Assembly (NCBI RefSeq): GCF_000425805.1 | Contig: NZ_AUED01000001.1 | Span: forward strand, 705,682 to 769,681 | DNA: 64,000 nt | Origin: Pseudomonas vranovensis DSM 16006 | GTDB taxonomy: Bacteria > Pseudomonadota > Gammaproteobacteria > Pseudomonadales > Pseudomonadaceae | Reading direction: 5' to 3' | Shown: in pieces, positions 26,483-34,280 of the stretch | Layout of the letters: every line of letters begins with the position of its first letter | How positions within the stretch are numbered: position 1 is the first letter of the stretch | Notes under the pieces: model-generated | Database searches by the model: none | What the model was told of the DNA's origin: nothing | The model's input: only the letters and a program-made list of their open reading frames with translations | Program-made: the position numbers and the translations under genes

Positions 26483-26717
26483 GAGGGCACTCCTTGTGCA
26501 GTTGATGGTGCGCGACCAGGCGTAATATGTAACCCACCTTGAGCAGGGTCGGCCCGAGGATCACCAGGCTATGGCCCAGTACCTGGGTGGCGATGGTCAG
26601 GTGTGCCTGCCAGCCGTAGGCAAGCAACAGACCAACGGTCAACAGGGCAAGCCCGCCCGATAGCAGGTAGCTAGATACCAGCAACAGGTGACGGGAATGA
26701 CTGAACAGGGTGGCCAT
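26469..26717 (-). CDS. Small two-helix membrane protein (PpyR-like)
   Basis: An 82-residue protein with two hydrophobic helices (LLLVSSYLLSGGLALLTVGLLLA and a C-terminal VILGPTLLKVGYILRLVAHH). In P. aeruginosa a small membrane protein named PpyR lies next to an NnrS-type gene, and this product fits it in size and context; the link is from memory and is not decisive. The ATG at 26717 has GAGGG seven bases upstream, and longer readings lack support. It precedes nnrS and overlaps it. Confidence 0.6.
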   Translation of the reverse strand: MATLFSHSRHLLLVSSYLLSGGLALLTVGLLLAYGWQAHLTIATQVLGHSLVILGPTLLKVGYILRLVAHHQLHKECPHALA

Positions 26718-26815
26718 GATTTTGCCCTCAATCGATTCTGGTAGGACTGATGAGGTACTATCACGAAACGTGCCAGGTATAAACCTCTTGTCTATCAAGG
26801 GCCTGCTCATGATGT

Positions 26816-26830
26816 GGGTCATATTGACCC
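26816..26830. promoter_or_regulatory. 15-bp palindrome containing a NorR-like GT-N7-AC core
   Basis: GGGTCATATTGACCC is a perfect 6-3-6 palindrome, and its centre GTCATATTGAC fits the GT-N7-AC consensus of NorR/FhpR nitric-oxide regulators. On the minus strand, downstream toward the PpyR-like gene, CCTGGCACG (complement of 26769-26777) matches a sigma-54 -24 box, but the -12 element is poor (GTGAT). Confidence 0.4.
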
Positions 26831-26840
26831 TGGTTGATTC

Positions 26841-26874
26841 GAGTCAGAATGACCTGATGCAGTCATTCTGACTC
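26841..26874. other. 13-8-13 inverted repeat of loxP geometry before a tyrosine recombinase
   Basis: GAGTCAGAATGAC (26841-26853) and GTCATTCTGACTC (26862-26874) are perfect complements around the asymmetric 8-base spacer CTGATGCA. This is exactly the geometry of loxP and FRT cores, and it ends 20 bases before the recombinase start. No T-run follows, so a terminator is unlikely. It could be the recombination site of the adjacent enzyme, an autoregulatory operator, or both. Confidence 0.6.
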
Positions 26875-26894
26875 AGCTCTACAGGATTTCCGGT

Positions 26895-27809
26895 TTGTCC
26901 GATTCACTGCACAATCCCTTGCTGCAATACCTCGCGCGTTTGGCGCCTTCCAGCCAGCTGACCATGAAGTACATCCTCCAGGATGCCGCCGACCGGCTGG
27001 GCTTCGAGGATTGCGACATCGCCGAGGTGCCCTGGCACCAGCTCGAACCGGGTCATGTCACGGCCTTGGTCGCTGCCTTGCGGGCCGACGGCTATGCACC
27101 CAACACCTCGTCGCTGTACGTCAACGCCGTGCGCGGCGTGATGAACGAAGCCTGGCGCCTGGGCCTGATCGACCAGGAACAGCTGTTGCGAATTCGCACG
27201 GTCAAGCCGACCCAGGGCACACGACTGCCAACCGGACGCAACCTCAAGCGCAGCCTGATCCGCGAGCTGATGGATGCATGCGCCGCCGACCCCCGGCCGC
27301 AGGGATTGCGTGATGCCGCAGTGATCGCCTTGCTCTATGGCACCGGCATGCGCAAATCCGAGTCGGTCAACCTGAGCCTGGCCCAGGTCGATTTCAACGA
27401 GCGCAGCCTGCAGGTGCTGGGCAAGGGCAACAAGCAACTGATCAAGTACGCGCCCACCTGGGCCTTCGACAAGCTGAATGCCTGGTTGGCTTTTCGTCGC
27501 GAACACCTGCCAGAGGGCCAGGCAGACGACGACTTCCTGTTCAATCGAATTCGTCGCGGCAGCCACATTACCCGCGAGCGCATTACCAAGCATGCGATCT
27601 ACTACATTGCCCGCCAGCGCGGCACCCAGGTGGGGGTCAAGATCATGCCCCATGATTTTCGCCGTTCGTTCATCACTCGGGTGATCGAGGAGCACGACCT
27701 GTCGATTGCCCAGAAGCTGGCACACCACACCAACATCCAGACCACCGCCAACTATGACATGCGTGATGACAACGAACGGCGTCGCGCCGTGGACCGCTAC
27801 GACTACTAG
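26895..27809 (+). CDS. Solitary tyrosine recombinase
   Basis: A 304-residue site-specific recombinase with an N-terminal SAM-like DNA-binding domain (residues ~1-100) and a complete catalytic domain. The catalytic residues are all visible: Arg in GTGMRKSE, Lys in LGKGNK, His-x-x-Arg in HDFRRSF, His in LAHHTNIQTT and the nucleophile Tyr in ANYD. The size fits XerC/D-type and phage-type enzymes alike. The frame opens at a TTG (26895) because no in-frame ATG occurs before the homologous part. There is no adjacent tRNA, phage or transfer gene, so it is not an obvious island integrase. It converges on the AraC gene with 12 bases between stops. Confidence 0.88.
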   Translation: MSDSLHNPLLQYLARLAPSSQLTMKYILQDAADRLGFEDCDIAEVPWHQLEPGHVTALVAALRADGYAPNTSSLYVNAVRGVMNEAWRLGLIDQEQLLRIRTVKPTQGTRLPTGRNLKRSLIRELMDACAADPRPQGLRDAAVIALLYGTGMRKSESVNLSLAQVDFNERSLQVLGKGNKQLIKYAPTWAFDKLNAWLAFRREHLPEGQADDDFLFNRIRRGSHITRERITKHAIYYIARQRGTQVGVKIMPHDFRRSFITRVIEEHDLSIAQKLAHHTNIQTTANYDMRDDNERRRAVDRYDY

Positions 27810-27821
27810 CGGCCTGCGGGT

Positions 27822-28832
27822 TCAGCGCATCTGCACGCCGTGCTGGGCCCGCCAGCTGGCTGGCGGCATACCGAACTGGGCGATGAACCAGCGAGTGAAC
27901 GAGCTGGGCATCGAGTAGCCGAGCATGTCGGCGATGCGCCCCAGCGAATAGTTGGGGTTTTCCAGGTAACGGATTACCAGGTCGCGACGCACGCCGTTGA
28001 CCAGATCGCTGAAAGTCACGCCACTTTCCTCCAGGCGCCGTTGCAGGGTGCGCACGTTCATGCCCTGGGTCTGCGCCACCTGTTCAATGGTGGCGCGACC
28101 CATCGGCAGCAACAGATAGATGGTCTTGCGCATCTCCAGTTCCAGCGACAGCTTGCCGCCTGCCTGCAGGGTATCCAGGTAGCGCTGCGCCAGCCGGGCC
28201 ATGGCCTCATTGGCCAGCGGGTTGGCGGTGTCGAGGTCGGCCGCCGGGCAGACGATGCCGTTGAACTCACTGCCAAACACCAGCTTGCAGCCAAAGATAC
28301 GCCGGTGAATCGACAGGTCGGCGGGGGCGGCATGGGTGAAGTTTGCGCTGATCGGATGCCAGTGGGCCCCGAGCAGGGCAGCACAGAGGCGCAGCATCAC
28401 ACCAATGGCCAGCTCGATGGACTGGCGCCCCCGGTGAGGCAGGTCGCTCACCACTTCTTCACGAATGATCACGGTCTTGCCGGCTTCTTCTATATGAATG
28501 GCCAGGGCGTCGTTGAGTAAATGGCGGTATTGCACGATGACTTGAAGCGCATCGCGCAGGGTGCGCTGGTGGCTGAGCAGCAAGCTGATTTCACCGAAAT
28601 CCGACAACTGGCGCAGCTCGGCCATGCGCAGGCCGAAGGTTTCACAGCCACTGACCTGGGCAGACTCTTCCAGCAGGGTGATCACGCTGGCCACCGGCAG
28701 GCGTTGGTTGGGGTCGTCGAGCAGGGCAGCGCTCAGGCCCACCTGGGCCAGCAAAGCATGGGGGTTGAGCCCCAGGTGACGGGACACTTCGAGGTAATTG
28801 GTCAAGCTTGCAGCACGTACGAGGGCGGTCAT
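27822..28832 (-). CDS. AraC-family regulator with arabinose-binding-type N-terminal domain
   Basis: A 336-residue regulator of the class with an N-terminal PF12625-type domain (LTNYLEVSRHLGLNPHALLAQVGL at the start; FGEISLLLSHQRTLRDAL near 85). The C-terminal AraC helix-turn-helix pair is TIEQVAQTQGMNVRTLQRRLEE and SLGRIADMLGYSMPSSFTRWF. This class includes OruR- and VirS-like regulators of catabolic genes. An ATG at 28832 with GGAAAA upstream is chosen; a GTG at 28847 is an alternative. The target is unknown; it is divergent from the RBBP9-type hydrolase. Confidence 0.85.
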   Translation of the reverse strand: MTALVRAASLTNYLEVSRHLGLNPHALLAQVGLSAALLDDPNQRLPVASVITLLEESAQVSGCETFGLRMAELRQLSDFGEISLLLSHQRTLRDALQVIVQYRHLLNDALAIHIEEAGKTVIIREEVVSDLPHRGRQSIELAIGVMLRLCAALLGAHWHPISANFTHAAPADLSIHRRIFGCKLVFGSEFNGIVCPAADLDTANPLANEAMARLAQRYLDTLQAGGKLSLELEMRKTIYLLLPMGRATIEQVAQTQGMNVRTLQRRLEESGVTFSDLVNGVRRDLVIRYLENPNYSLGRIADMLGYSMPSSFTRWFIAQFGMPPASWRAQHGVQMR

Positions 28833-28860
28833 TTTATTGTTTTCCACGCATTCTCATCAG

Positions 28861-28890
28861 GCGACCCGCTTCTGCGGCGGGTCGCTTCTT
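28861..28890 (+). terminator. GC-rich hairpin followed by TTCTT
   Basis: GCGACCCGC (28861-28869) pairs perfectly with GCGGGTCGC (28877-28885) around a seven-base loop, and TTCTT follows. The shape is a rho-independent terminator for plus-strand transcription, yet no plus-strand gene ends here. It lies just upstream of the AraC start and may stop read-through antisense to that gene. Confidence 0.5.
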
Positions 28891-29108
28891 ATAGCCTGTG
28901 TGTCGTCAAATGAGAAGCCGTTTTATGCCCGTTGGTGCGACGCAAATGCCTTGTGTACTGGCGCTTCGGTCGCCTGCCTTTGCCTTTGTCATCAAATGAA
29001 AAGTCACTGACGCTCAATGTAAAGCGCCTTGCAGGTGGGGTGATTACTGTGACGCCACAAGCGCTCGACAACACTCGCGAGCGGACTGTTCCGAGCAAAG
29101 GTACCGAC

Positions 29109-29675
29109 GTGGAAAAACTGCATACCGCCGCTACTGTTCTGATCGTTCCCGGCCTGCGTGATCATGTGGCCGAGCATTGGCAGACCTTGCTCCAGGCGCG
29201 CCTGGCCAAGGTCCGCTCGGTGCCACCGCTACAGGTCAACGGGCTCGACTGCACGGCACGGGTCGAGGCGATCCAGCGCGAGATCGAGCAGATCGACGGC
29301 GATGTGCTGCTGGTGGCGCACAGCGCCGGGGTGCTGATGGTTGCCCATTGGGCCGCGCGTTATCAGCGCCCGATCAAAGGGGCGTTGCTGGCCGCACCTC
29401 CTGACCTTGAAGCGGCATGGCCGGACAACTACCCAAGCCCCGATAGCCTGCGCGCCAATGGCTGGAGCCCGCTGCCGATCACGCCACTGCCGTTCCCGAG
29501 CATCGTCGCTGCCAGCAGTAATGACCACCTGGCCAGCCTCGAAGCCGCCAGTGCCATGGCCCGTGGCTGGGGCAGCCAACTGCTGGAGCTGGGTGCGGTC
29601 GGCCACCTCAATCCCGCCGCCGGATTTGGCCCCTGGCCCAAGGCCGAGGCCCTGATTCACATGCTCGACCGCTAA
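29109..29675 (+). CDS. RBBP9/YdeN-type serine hydrolase
   Basis: A 188-residue alpha/beta hydrolase. The N-terminus TVLIVPGLRDHVAEHWQTLLQARL is characteristic of the family, the nucleophile elbow is AHSAG, the acid is probably Asp in SSNDHLASLE, and the His is in GAVGHLNPAAGFG. The GTG at 29109 gives the family length; the open frame extends upstream to 28932 without homology. The substrate is unknown; related enzymes hydrolyse small esters or amides. Two copies of a 16-base direct repeat (GTCRTCAAATGARAAG, 28902-28917 and 28988-29003) lie upstream. Confidence 0.8.
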   Translation: MEKLHTAATVLIVPGLRDHVAEHWQTLLQARLAKVRSVPPLQVNGLDCTARVEAIQREIEQIDGDVLLVAHSAGVLMVAHWAARYQRPIKGALLAAPPDLEAAWPDNYPSPDSLRANGWSPLPITPLPFPSIVAASSNDHLASLEAASAMARGWGSQLLELGAVGHLNPAAGFGPWPKAEALIHMLDR

Positions 29676-29761
29676 CGCCTGCCTCACCGCACGGATGCTC
29701 GACCAACACCCGCACACGACGGGTGGAGTTAAAAACAATAACAATAAGTGGAGTCATCGCA

Positions 29762-31717
29762 ATGCCAAAACATCGCACTCACCGTGCTGTGAACCCACAG
29801 CGCTGCCTGCTGGCCTGCGCCATCAGCCTGCTCACACTGCCCGGTGCCCAGGCGTTCGAAGTCGATACCGGCAGTGAAGACTGGGCCGTGCGTCTGGACA
29901 ACACCGTCAAGTACAACTACGGCGTACGCACCGAAAGCGCCGACAAACGCATGCTCGCCACCCCGAACAACAACGATGGCGACTACAACTTTCGCAAGGC
30001 CGGCACCACCGTGACCAATCGGGTCGACCTGCTCACCGAACTGGATGTGATCTACCAGGGCAACATGGGCTTTCGCGTCAGTGCCGCCAGTTGGTACGAC
30101 AAGGCCTATGACAACACCGGCTCCAACTCCAATCCGTTCGTCAATGGCAACGGTGACACCTCCGGCATCAACCCGAGCCTCAATGGCCTGCCAGGCACGG
30201 GTACGCCACTGGGCAGCCCGCACCTGAGCAACTACGCCCAGCGCTACTACAGCGGCCCGTCGGGCGAAGTGCTCGATGCCTTCGTGTTCATGCGCACCGA
30301 CATCGGTGATAACTCGCAGCTCAGCGGCAAGCTGGGCCAGCACAACCTGTTCTGGGGCGAGACGCTGCTCAACCCGGTGCATTCGCTCAGCTACGGACAG
30401 TCGGGTCTTGACCTCGCCAAGCTGGCGGCATCGCCCGGTACCGAAGCCAAAGAGTTGTTCGTACCCCGCAATCAGCTGTCGACCTCGTTCCTGGTCAACC
30501 CGGAACTGACCATTGGTGCCCAGTACTTCCTCGACTGGGATGCCGCTCGCCTGCCCGAAGCCGGCACCTTCTATGGCGGTTCAGACCTGGTGGGCGAGGG
30601 CGCCCAGAGCTTCCTGCTCGGTCATACCGGTACCCCTGGGCTGATCCCGGTACAAGGGGCATTGACCAGCATCCGCCGCGGCCATGACCTGACCCCGGAC
30701 AAGCGCGGTGACTGGGGGGTGATGGCCAAGTGGTCGCCCGAGTGGCTGGGCGGCACCCTGGGCTTCTACTACCGCAAGACCTCCGAGATCCTGCCCCAGG
30801 CCTGGCTCGATGCACGTGGCATGACGGTTTCCCGTGGCCCGTTCGGCAACCCGCCGGCAGGTTTCCAGGGCGCGGTCGGCAACCTCTACAACTCGCTGCA
30901 AACCCCTACCTATCAGTTTGCCTACGCCGACAACATCGACGTGTATGGCCTGAGCCTGTCCAAGGACGTGGCCGGCATCAGCGTCGGCAGCGACCTGAAC
31001 ATCCGTCACAACATGCCGCTGGCGAGCATTCCGGCGATTGTCAGTGCACCGGGAACCGGCGGCCTGGGCGGCGGTTTCGGTCTGTTGCCACCACGCCTGC
31101 CGAGCAGTGGCGTGATCTACGACGTGCCCGAGGATGGCGATGGCATGAGCGCCACCGGCCAGACCCTGCACTGGACCCTCAATGGCCTGATGACCATTGG
31201 CGATACACCACTGTTCGACAGCGCCACCCTGCTGGGCGAACTGTTCTACAGCAACCTGCTCAAGCTCGATGGCCACAACGAGGCCTTGTACAAGGGCAAG
31301 AGCAGCTACCGCGGCATCGACAAACCCACCCGTGACAACTGGGGCATCGCCGTCAACTTCACCCCGACCTGGTACCAGGTGGTGCCCGGCGTCGACCTGA
31401 GCATGCCGCTGTCGATCAACATGGGCCTGGACGGGGTGTCTCCCGTGCAGGGCGGCGGCGCCGAGGACACCGGCAACTACGCCGTGGGCGTCAGTGCTGC
31501 GGTGTACAACCAGTATTTTGTCGACCTCAAGTACGTCGACGGCTTTGGCAAGTCCCAGTCGTGCAACAACGGCCAGACCGATGGCACGACCCCCAATGCC
31601 CTGGACGGCGAGCAGGATTACACCTGCTACGGCGGCGGGTACGCGTCTTTCTCTGGCGGCGCAGCCACCACCGAGGACCGTGGCGCGCTCTACCTGACCC
31701 TCAAGACCACCTTCTGA
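29762..31717 (+). CDS. DUF1302 family outer-membrane protein
   Basis: A 651-residue exported protein of the DUF1302 family, probably an outer-membrane beta-barrel. A signal peptide ends near PGAQAFEV (about residue 32). The mature part alternates short beta-strands with Gly/Asn-rich loops (RLDNTVKYNYGVR near the start, GALYLTLKTTF at the C-terminus ending in Phe, typical of barrels). DUF1302 and DUF1329 genes nearly always occur as a pair, often beside genes for hydrophobic substrates; the biochemical role is unproven. First gene of a six-gene plus-strand operon running to 40208. TGGAG lies upstream of the start. Confidence 0.82.
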   Translation: MPKHRTHRAVNPQRCLLACAISLLTLPGAQAFEVDTGSEDWAVRLDNTVKYNYGVRTESADKRMLATPNNNDGDYNFRKAGTTVTNRVDLLTELDVIYQGNMGFRVSAASWYDKAYDNTGSNSNPFVNGNGDTSGINPSLNGLPGTGTPLGSPHLSNYAQRYYSGPSGEVLDAFVFMRTDIGDNSQLSGKLGQHNLFWGETLLNPVHSLSYGQSGLDLAKLAASPGTEAKELFVPRNQLSTSFLVNPELTIGAQYFLDWDAARLPEAGTFYGGSDLVGEGAQSFLLGHTGTPGLIPVQGALTSIRRGHDLTPDKRGDWGVMAKWSPEWLGGTLGFYYRKTSEILPQAWLDARGMTVSRGPFGNPPAGFQGAVGNLYNSLQTPTYQFAYADNIDVYGLSLSKDVAGISVGSDLNIRHNMPLASIPAIVSAPGTGGLGGGFGLLPPRLPSSGVIYDVPEDGDGMSATGQTLHWTLNGLMTIGDTPLFDSATLLGELFYSNLLKLDGHNEALYKGKSSYRGIDKPTRDNWGIAVNFTPTWYQVVPGVDLSMPLSINMGLDGVSPVQGGGAEDTGNYAVGVSAAVYNQYFVDLKYVDGFGKSQSCNNGQTDGTTPNALDGEQDYTCYGGGYASFSGGAATTEDRGALYLTLKTTF

Positions 31718-31754
31718 GTCCGTCTCCCACAGACCAAACAGGAAAACAACAATC

Positions 31755-33113
31755 ATGAACTACGTGCACACACTGTTGGCCACGTGCCTGTCGCTGGCTG
31801 CCCTCAATACCGCCCAGGCGGCCGTTTCCACCGAACAGGCCGCGCGCCTGGGCACCAGCCTGACCGCGATCGGCGCCGAAAAGGCCGCCAATGCCGACGG
31901 CTCGATTCCCGCCTACCAGGGCGGCCTGGTGACCCCGCCGGCCAGCTACAAGAGCGGCGAAAGCATGCGCCCCGACCCGTTTGCCGGTGAAAAACCGCTG
32001 CTGGTCATCGACGGCAAGAATGCCGAGCAGTACAAGGGCCAGCTGACCGCCACCACCCTGGAACTGCTCAAGCGCTACCCCAGTTTTCGCGTAGACGTCT
32101 ACCCGACCCATCGCACCGTCGCCTTGCCGCAAGCGGTACTGGACAACACCCGCAAGAACGCCGTGGGTGCGCGCAGCCAGGAGGGCGGTACGGCCGTCGA
32201 CAACGTGCTGCCGGGTATTCCGTTCCCGATTCCGCAGACCGGCGCCGAAGCCATGTGGAACTTCCTGTTGCGCTACCAGGGCGTGAGCATGACCGCCAAG
32301 TACGACTCATGGAACGTAGACGCCAGTGGCCGGCCAACCCTGTCCACCACCGGCCAGGCCAACATCAGCTATCCGATCTACGAGGACATGAACAAGCTGA
32401 TCGGCGCCAAGGACACCTACTACCAGATGAAGCTGAGCTACACCGGGCCCGCTCGTCGCGCCGGCGAAGCGATGATGCTGCGCGATGCCGCCAACCCGCT
32501 GGTACAACCACGCAGCGCCTGGCAGTACCTGCCGGGGCAGCGCCGGGTCAAGCTGGCACCGAACCTCGCCTACGACACGCCCAACCCCGGTACTTCGGGC
32601 TCTGGCACCTACGATGACGTGTTCGTCTTCAACGGCGCTCTGGACCGCTACGACTGGACCCTGGTGGGCAAGCAGGAAATGTACGTGCCGTACAACACCT
32701 ACCAGCTCACCTACCACACCGACGTCAAGCAGCTGACCACCCCCAACCACCTGGCGCCGCAATTTGTGCGCTGGGAAAAACACCGGGTGTGGGTGGTGGA
32801 AGGCAAACTCAAGGACGGCGCCCGCCACATCTACCACAAGCGCCGCTTCTACCTCGACGAAGACAGCTGGATCGCTCTGGCCTCGGACCAGTACGACGCC
32901 CGTGACCAACTGTACCGCGGCTCGTTCGCCTTCCTCAGCCAGAGCTACGACAAGCAGACCCCGGATGCCACGCCCTTCATGATCTACGACTTGATCGGCG
33001 GCACCTACAACCTCAACGGCGTGGTCGGTGCCTATGGCGGCATCCGCTACATCGAGCCGCTGTCGCGTACCCAATGGTCGCCCGAGTCGTTGGCCGGCGC
33101 CGGTATCCGATAA
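31755..33113 (+). CDS. DUF1329 family periplasmic protein (LolA/LolB-like fold)
   Basis: A 452-residue protein with a signal peptide ending near ALNTAQAA, so it is exported. Landmarks of DUF1329 are the N-terminal LTAIGAEKAANADGSIPAYQGGL, the central QRRVKLAPNLAYDTPNPGTSG, and RWEKHRVWVVEGKLKDGARHIYHKRRFYLDEDSW. Members are predicted to bind lipid-like ligands in the periplasm and are sometimes labelled outer-membrane lipoprotein-sorting protein. It lies 37 bases after the DUF1302 gene and presumably works with it in moving a hydrophobic compound across the envelope. Confidence 0.85.
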   Translation: MNYVHTLLATCLSLAALNTAQAAVSTEQAARLGTSLTAIGAEKAANADGSIPAYQGGLVTPPASYKSGESMRPDPFAGEKPLLVIDGKNAEQYKGQLTATTLELLKRYPSFRVDVYPTHRTVALPQAVLDNTRKNAVGARSQEGGTAVDNVLPGIPFPIPQTGAEAMWNFLLRYQGVSMTAKYDSWNVDASGRPTLSTTGQANISYPIYEDMNKLIGAKDTYYQMKLSYTGPARRAGEAMMLRDAANPLVQPRSAWQYLPGQRRVKLAPNLAYDTPNPGTSGSGTYDDVFVFNGALDRYDWTLVGKQEMYVPYNTYQLTYHTDVKQLTTPNHLAPQFVRWEKHRVWVVEGKLKDGARHIYHKRRFYLDEDSWIALASDQYDARDQLYRGSFAFLSQSYDKQTPDATPFMIYDLIGGTYNLNGVVGAYGGIRYIEPLSRTQWSPESLAGAGIR

Positions 33114-33182
33114 GCGTCCACGAACGGCCTGGCGTCGATACCTGGCGCCGGGCCCCTGGTTGAGCGATCCGGAGGATCGGGT

Positions 33183-34265
33183 ATGTACTGTTTGAAGCGA
33201 TGGACGACGCTGATGGTGGCGTTGCTGGCCCTGCACGGCACGGCCCAGGCGGCCACTTATGTAGACGTGCTGGACCTGCCGGCCATGCCCAGCGCCCTGG
33301 CCAGCAACAGCGCCTTGCGCGATGTGACCCGTGCGGGGCCACGCCTGGTGGCGGTAGGGCCGCGCGGGCACATTGTGTATTCCGATGACTTGGGCAGCCG
33401 CTGGCAACAAGCGCGAGTGCCGGTCAGCGCCGACCTCAACGCCGTTACGTTCCCGACCCCGGAGCTGGGCTGGGCAGTGGGCAATGACGGGGTGATCCTG
33501 CACAGCCGCGACGGTGGCCTGAGCTGGGAAAAGCAGCTGGACGGACGCGTACTGGGCGAGCAGGTCGTGGCCTGGTACCGGGCCCAGGCTCACGCCGCGC
33601 CGGGGGATGAGCGCTGGGCAACGTGGGTGGGTGAGGGGGAGCGGCTGGTGGCCGAAGGTGCCGACAAGCCGCTGCTGGATGTGTGGTTCCGCGATGCCGA
33701 CAACGGCTTTGCGGTCGGGGTGTTCAACCTGCTGTTGCACACCAGCGATGGCGGCCGGCACTGGACACCGTGGCTTGAACGCACCGACAACCCGCAGGCC
33801 TTGCACCTGACCAGCCTGGCCGAGGTCGACAGCGCGCTGTACATCACCGGCGAGCAGGGCCTGCTGCTCAAGCTCACCGCGGATGGCCAGCACTTTGAAC
33901 GACTGACCACGCCATACGCGGGCACCTTCTTTGGTGCGCTCGGCAAACCGGGCGTGCTGCTGGCCTACGGCTTGCGCGGGCATGTGTACCGCAGCACCGA
34001 TGGCGGCCAGCACTGGCAAGCCGTCCCCACCGGGCTATCCACCAGCATCACCGCCGCCAGCCTGGACCGTGCCGGGCAACTCTGGCTGTCGAGCCAGGCC
34101 GGGGACGTGCTGGTCAGCCGTGATAGCGGCGTAAGTTTCCAACCGGTGACGCAAACGGCCCGCACCCCGGTCAGCGGGGCGACCTTCGATGCCGCGTCCG
34201 ACCTGGTGCTGGTAGGCGACCGCGGTGTGCGCACCCTGGCCCACGAACAACCGCTGCAGCCATAA
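33183..34265 (+). CDS. YCF48-like / BNR-repeat exported beta-propeller protein
   Basis: A 360-residue protein with a signal peptide (LMVALLALHGTAQA). It is followed by repeated Asp-box-like units such as SDDLGSRWQQA, SRDGGLSWEKQ, TSDGGRHWTPW and STDGGQHWQAV. These are the hallmarks of the YCF48/HCF136 photosystem-assembly-factor fold, a beta-propeller used outside photosynthesis as a scaffold. In pseudomonads such a gene often sits between DUF1329 and an RND exporter, as here, so it is probably a periplasmic partner of the transporter. Sixteen bases separate it from the RND gene. Confidence 0.82.
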   Translation: MYCLKRWTTLMVALLALHGTAQAATYVDVLDLPAMPSALASNSALRDVTRAGPRLVAVGPRGHIVYSDDLGSRWQQARVPVSADLNAVTFPTPELGWAVGNDGVILHSRDGGLSWEKQLDGRVLGEQVVAWYRAQAHAAPGDERWATWVGEGERLVAEGADKPLLDVWFRDADNGFAVGVFNLLLHTSDGGRHWTPWLERTDNPQALHLTSLAEVDSALYITGEQGLLLKLTADGQHFERLTTPYAGTFFGALGKPGVLLAYGLRGHVYRSTDGGQHWQAVPTGLSTSITAASLDRAGQLWLSSQAGDVLVSRDSGVSFQPVTQTARTPVSGATFDAASDLVLVGDRGVRTLAHEQPLQP

Positions 34266-34280
34266 CAAGAGAACAACCTG

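Noticed and set aside
26895..27809. Tyrosine recombinase as integrase of a prophage or integrative element
   Set aside because: No tRNA, attachment repeat, phage or conjugation genes flank it, and neighbours are ordinary chromosomal genes.
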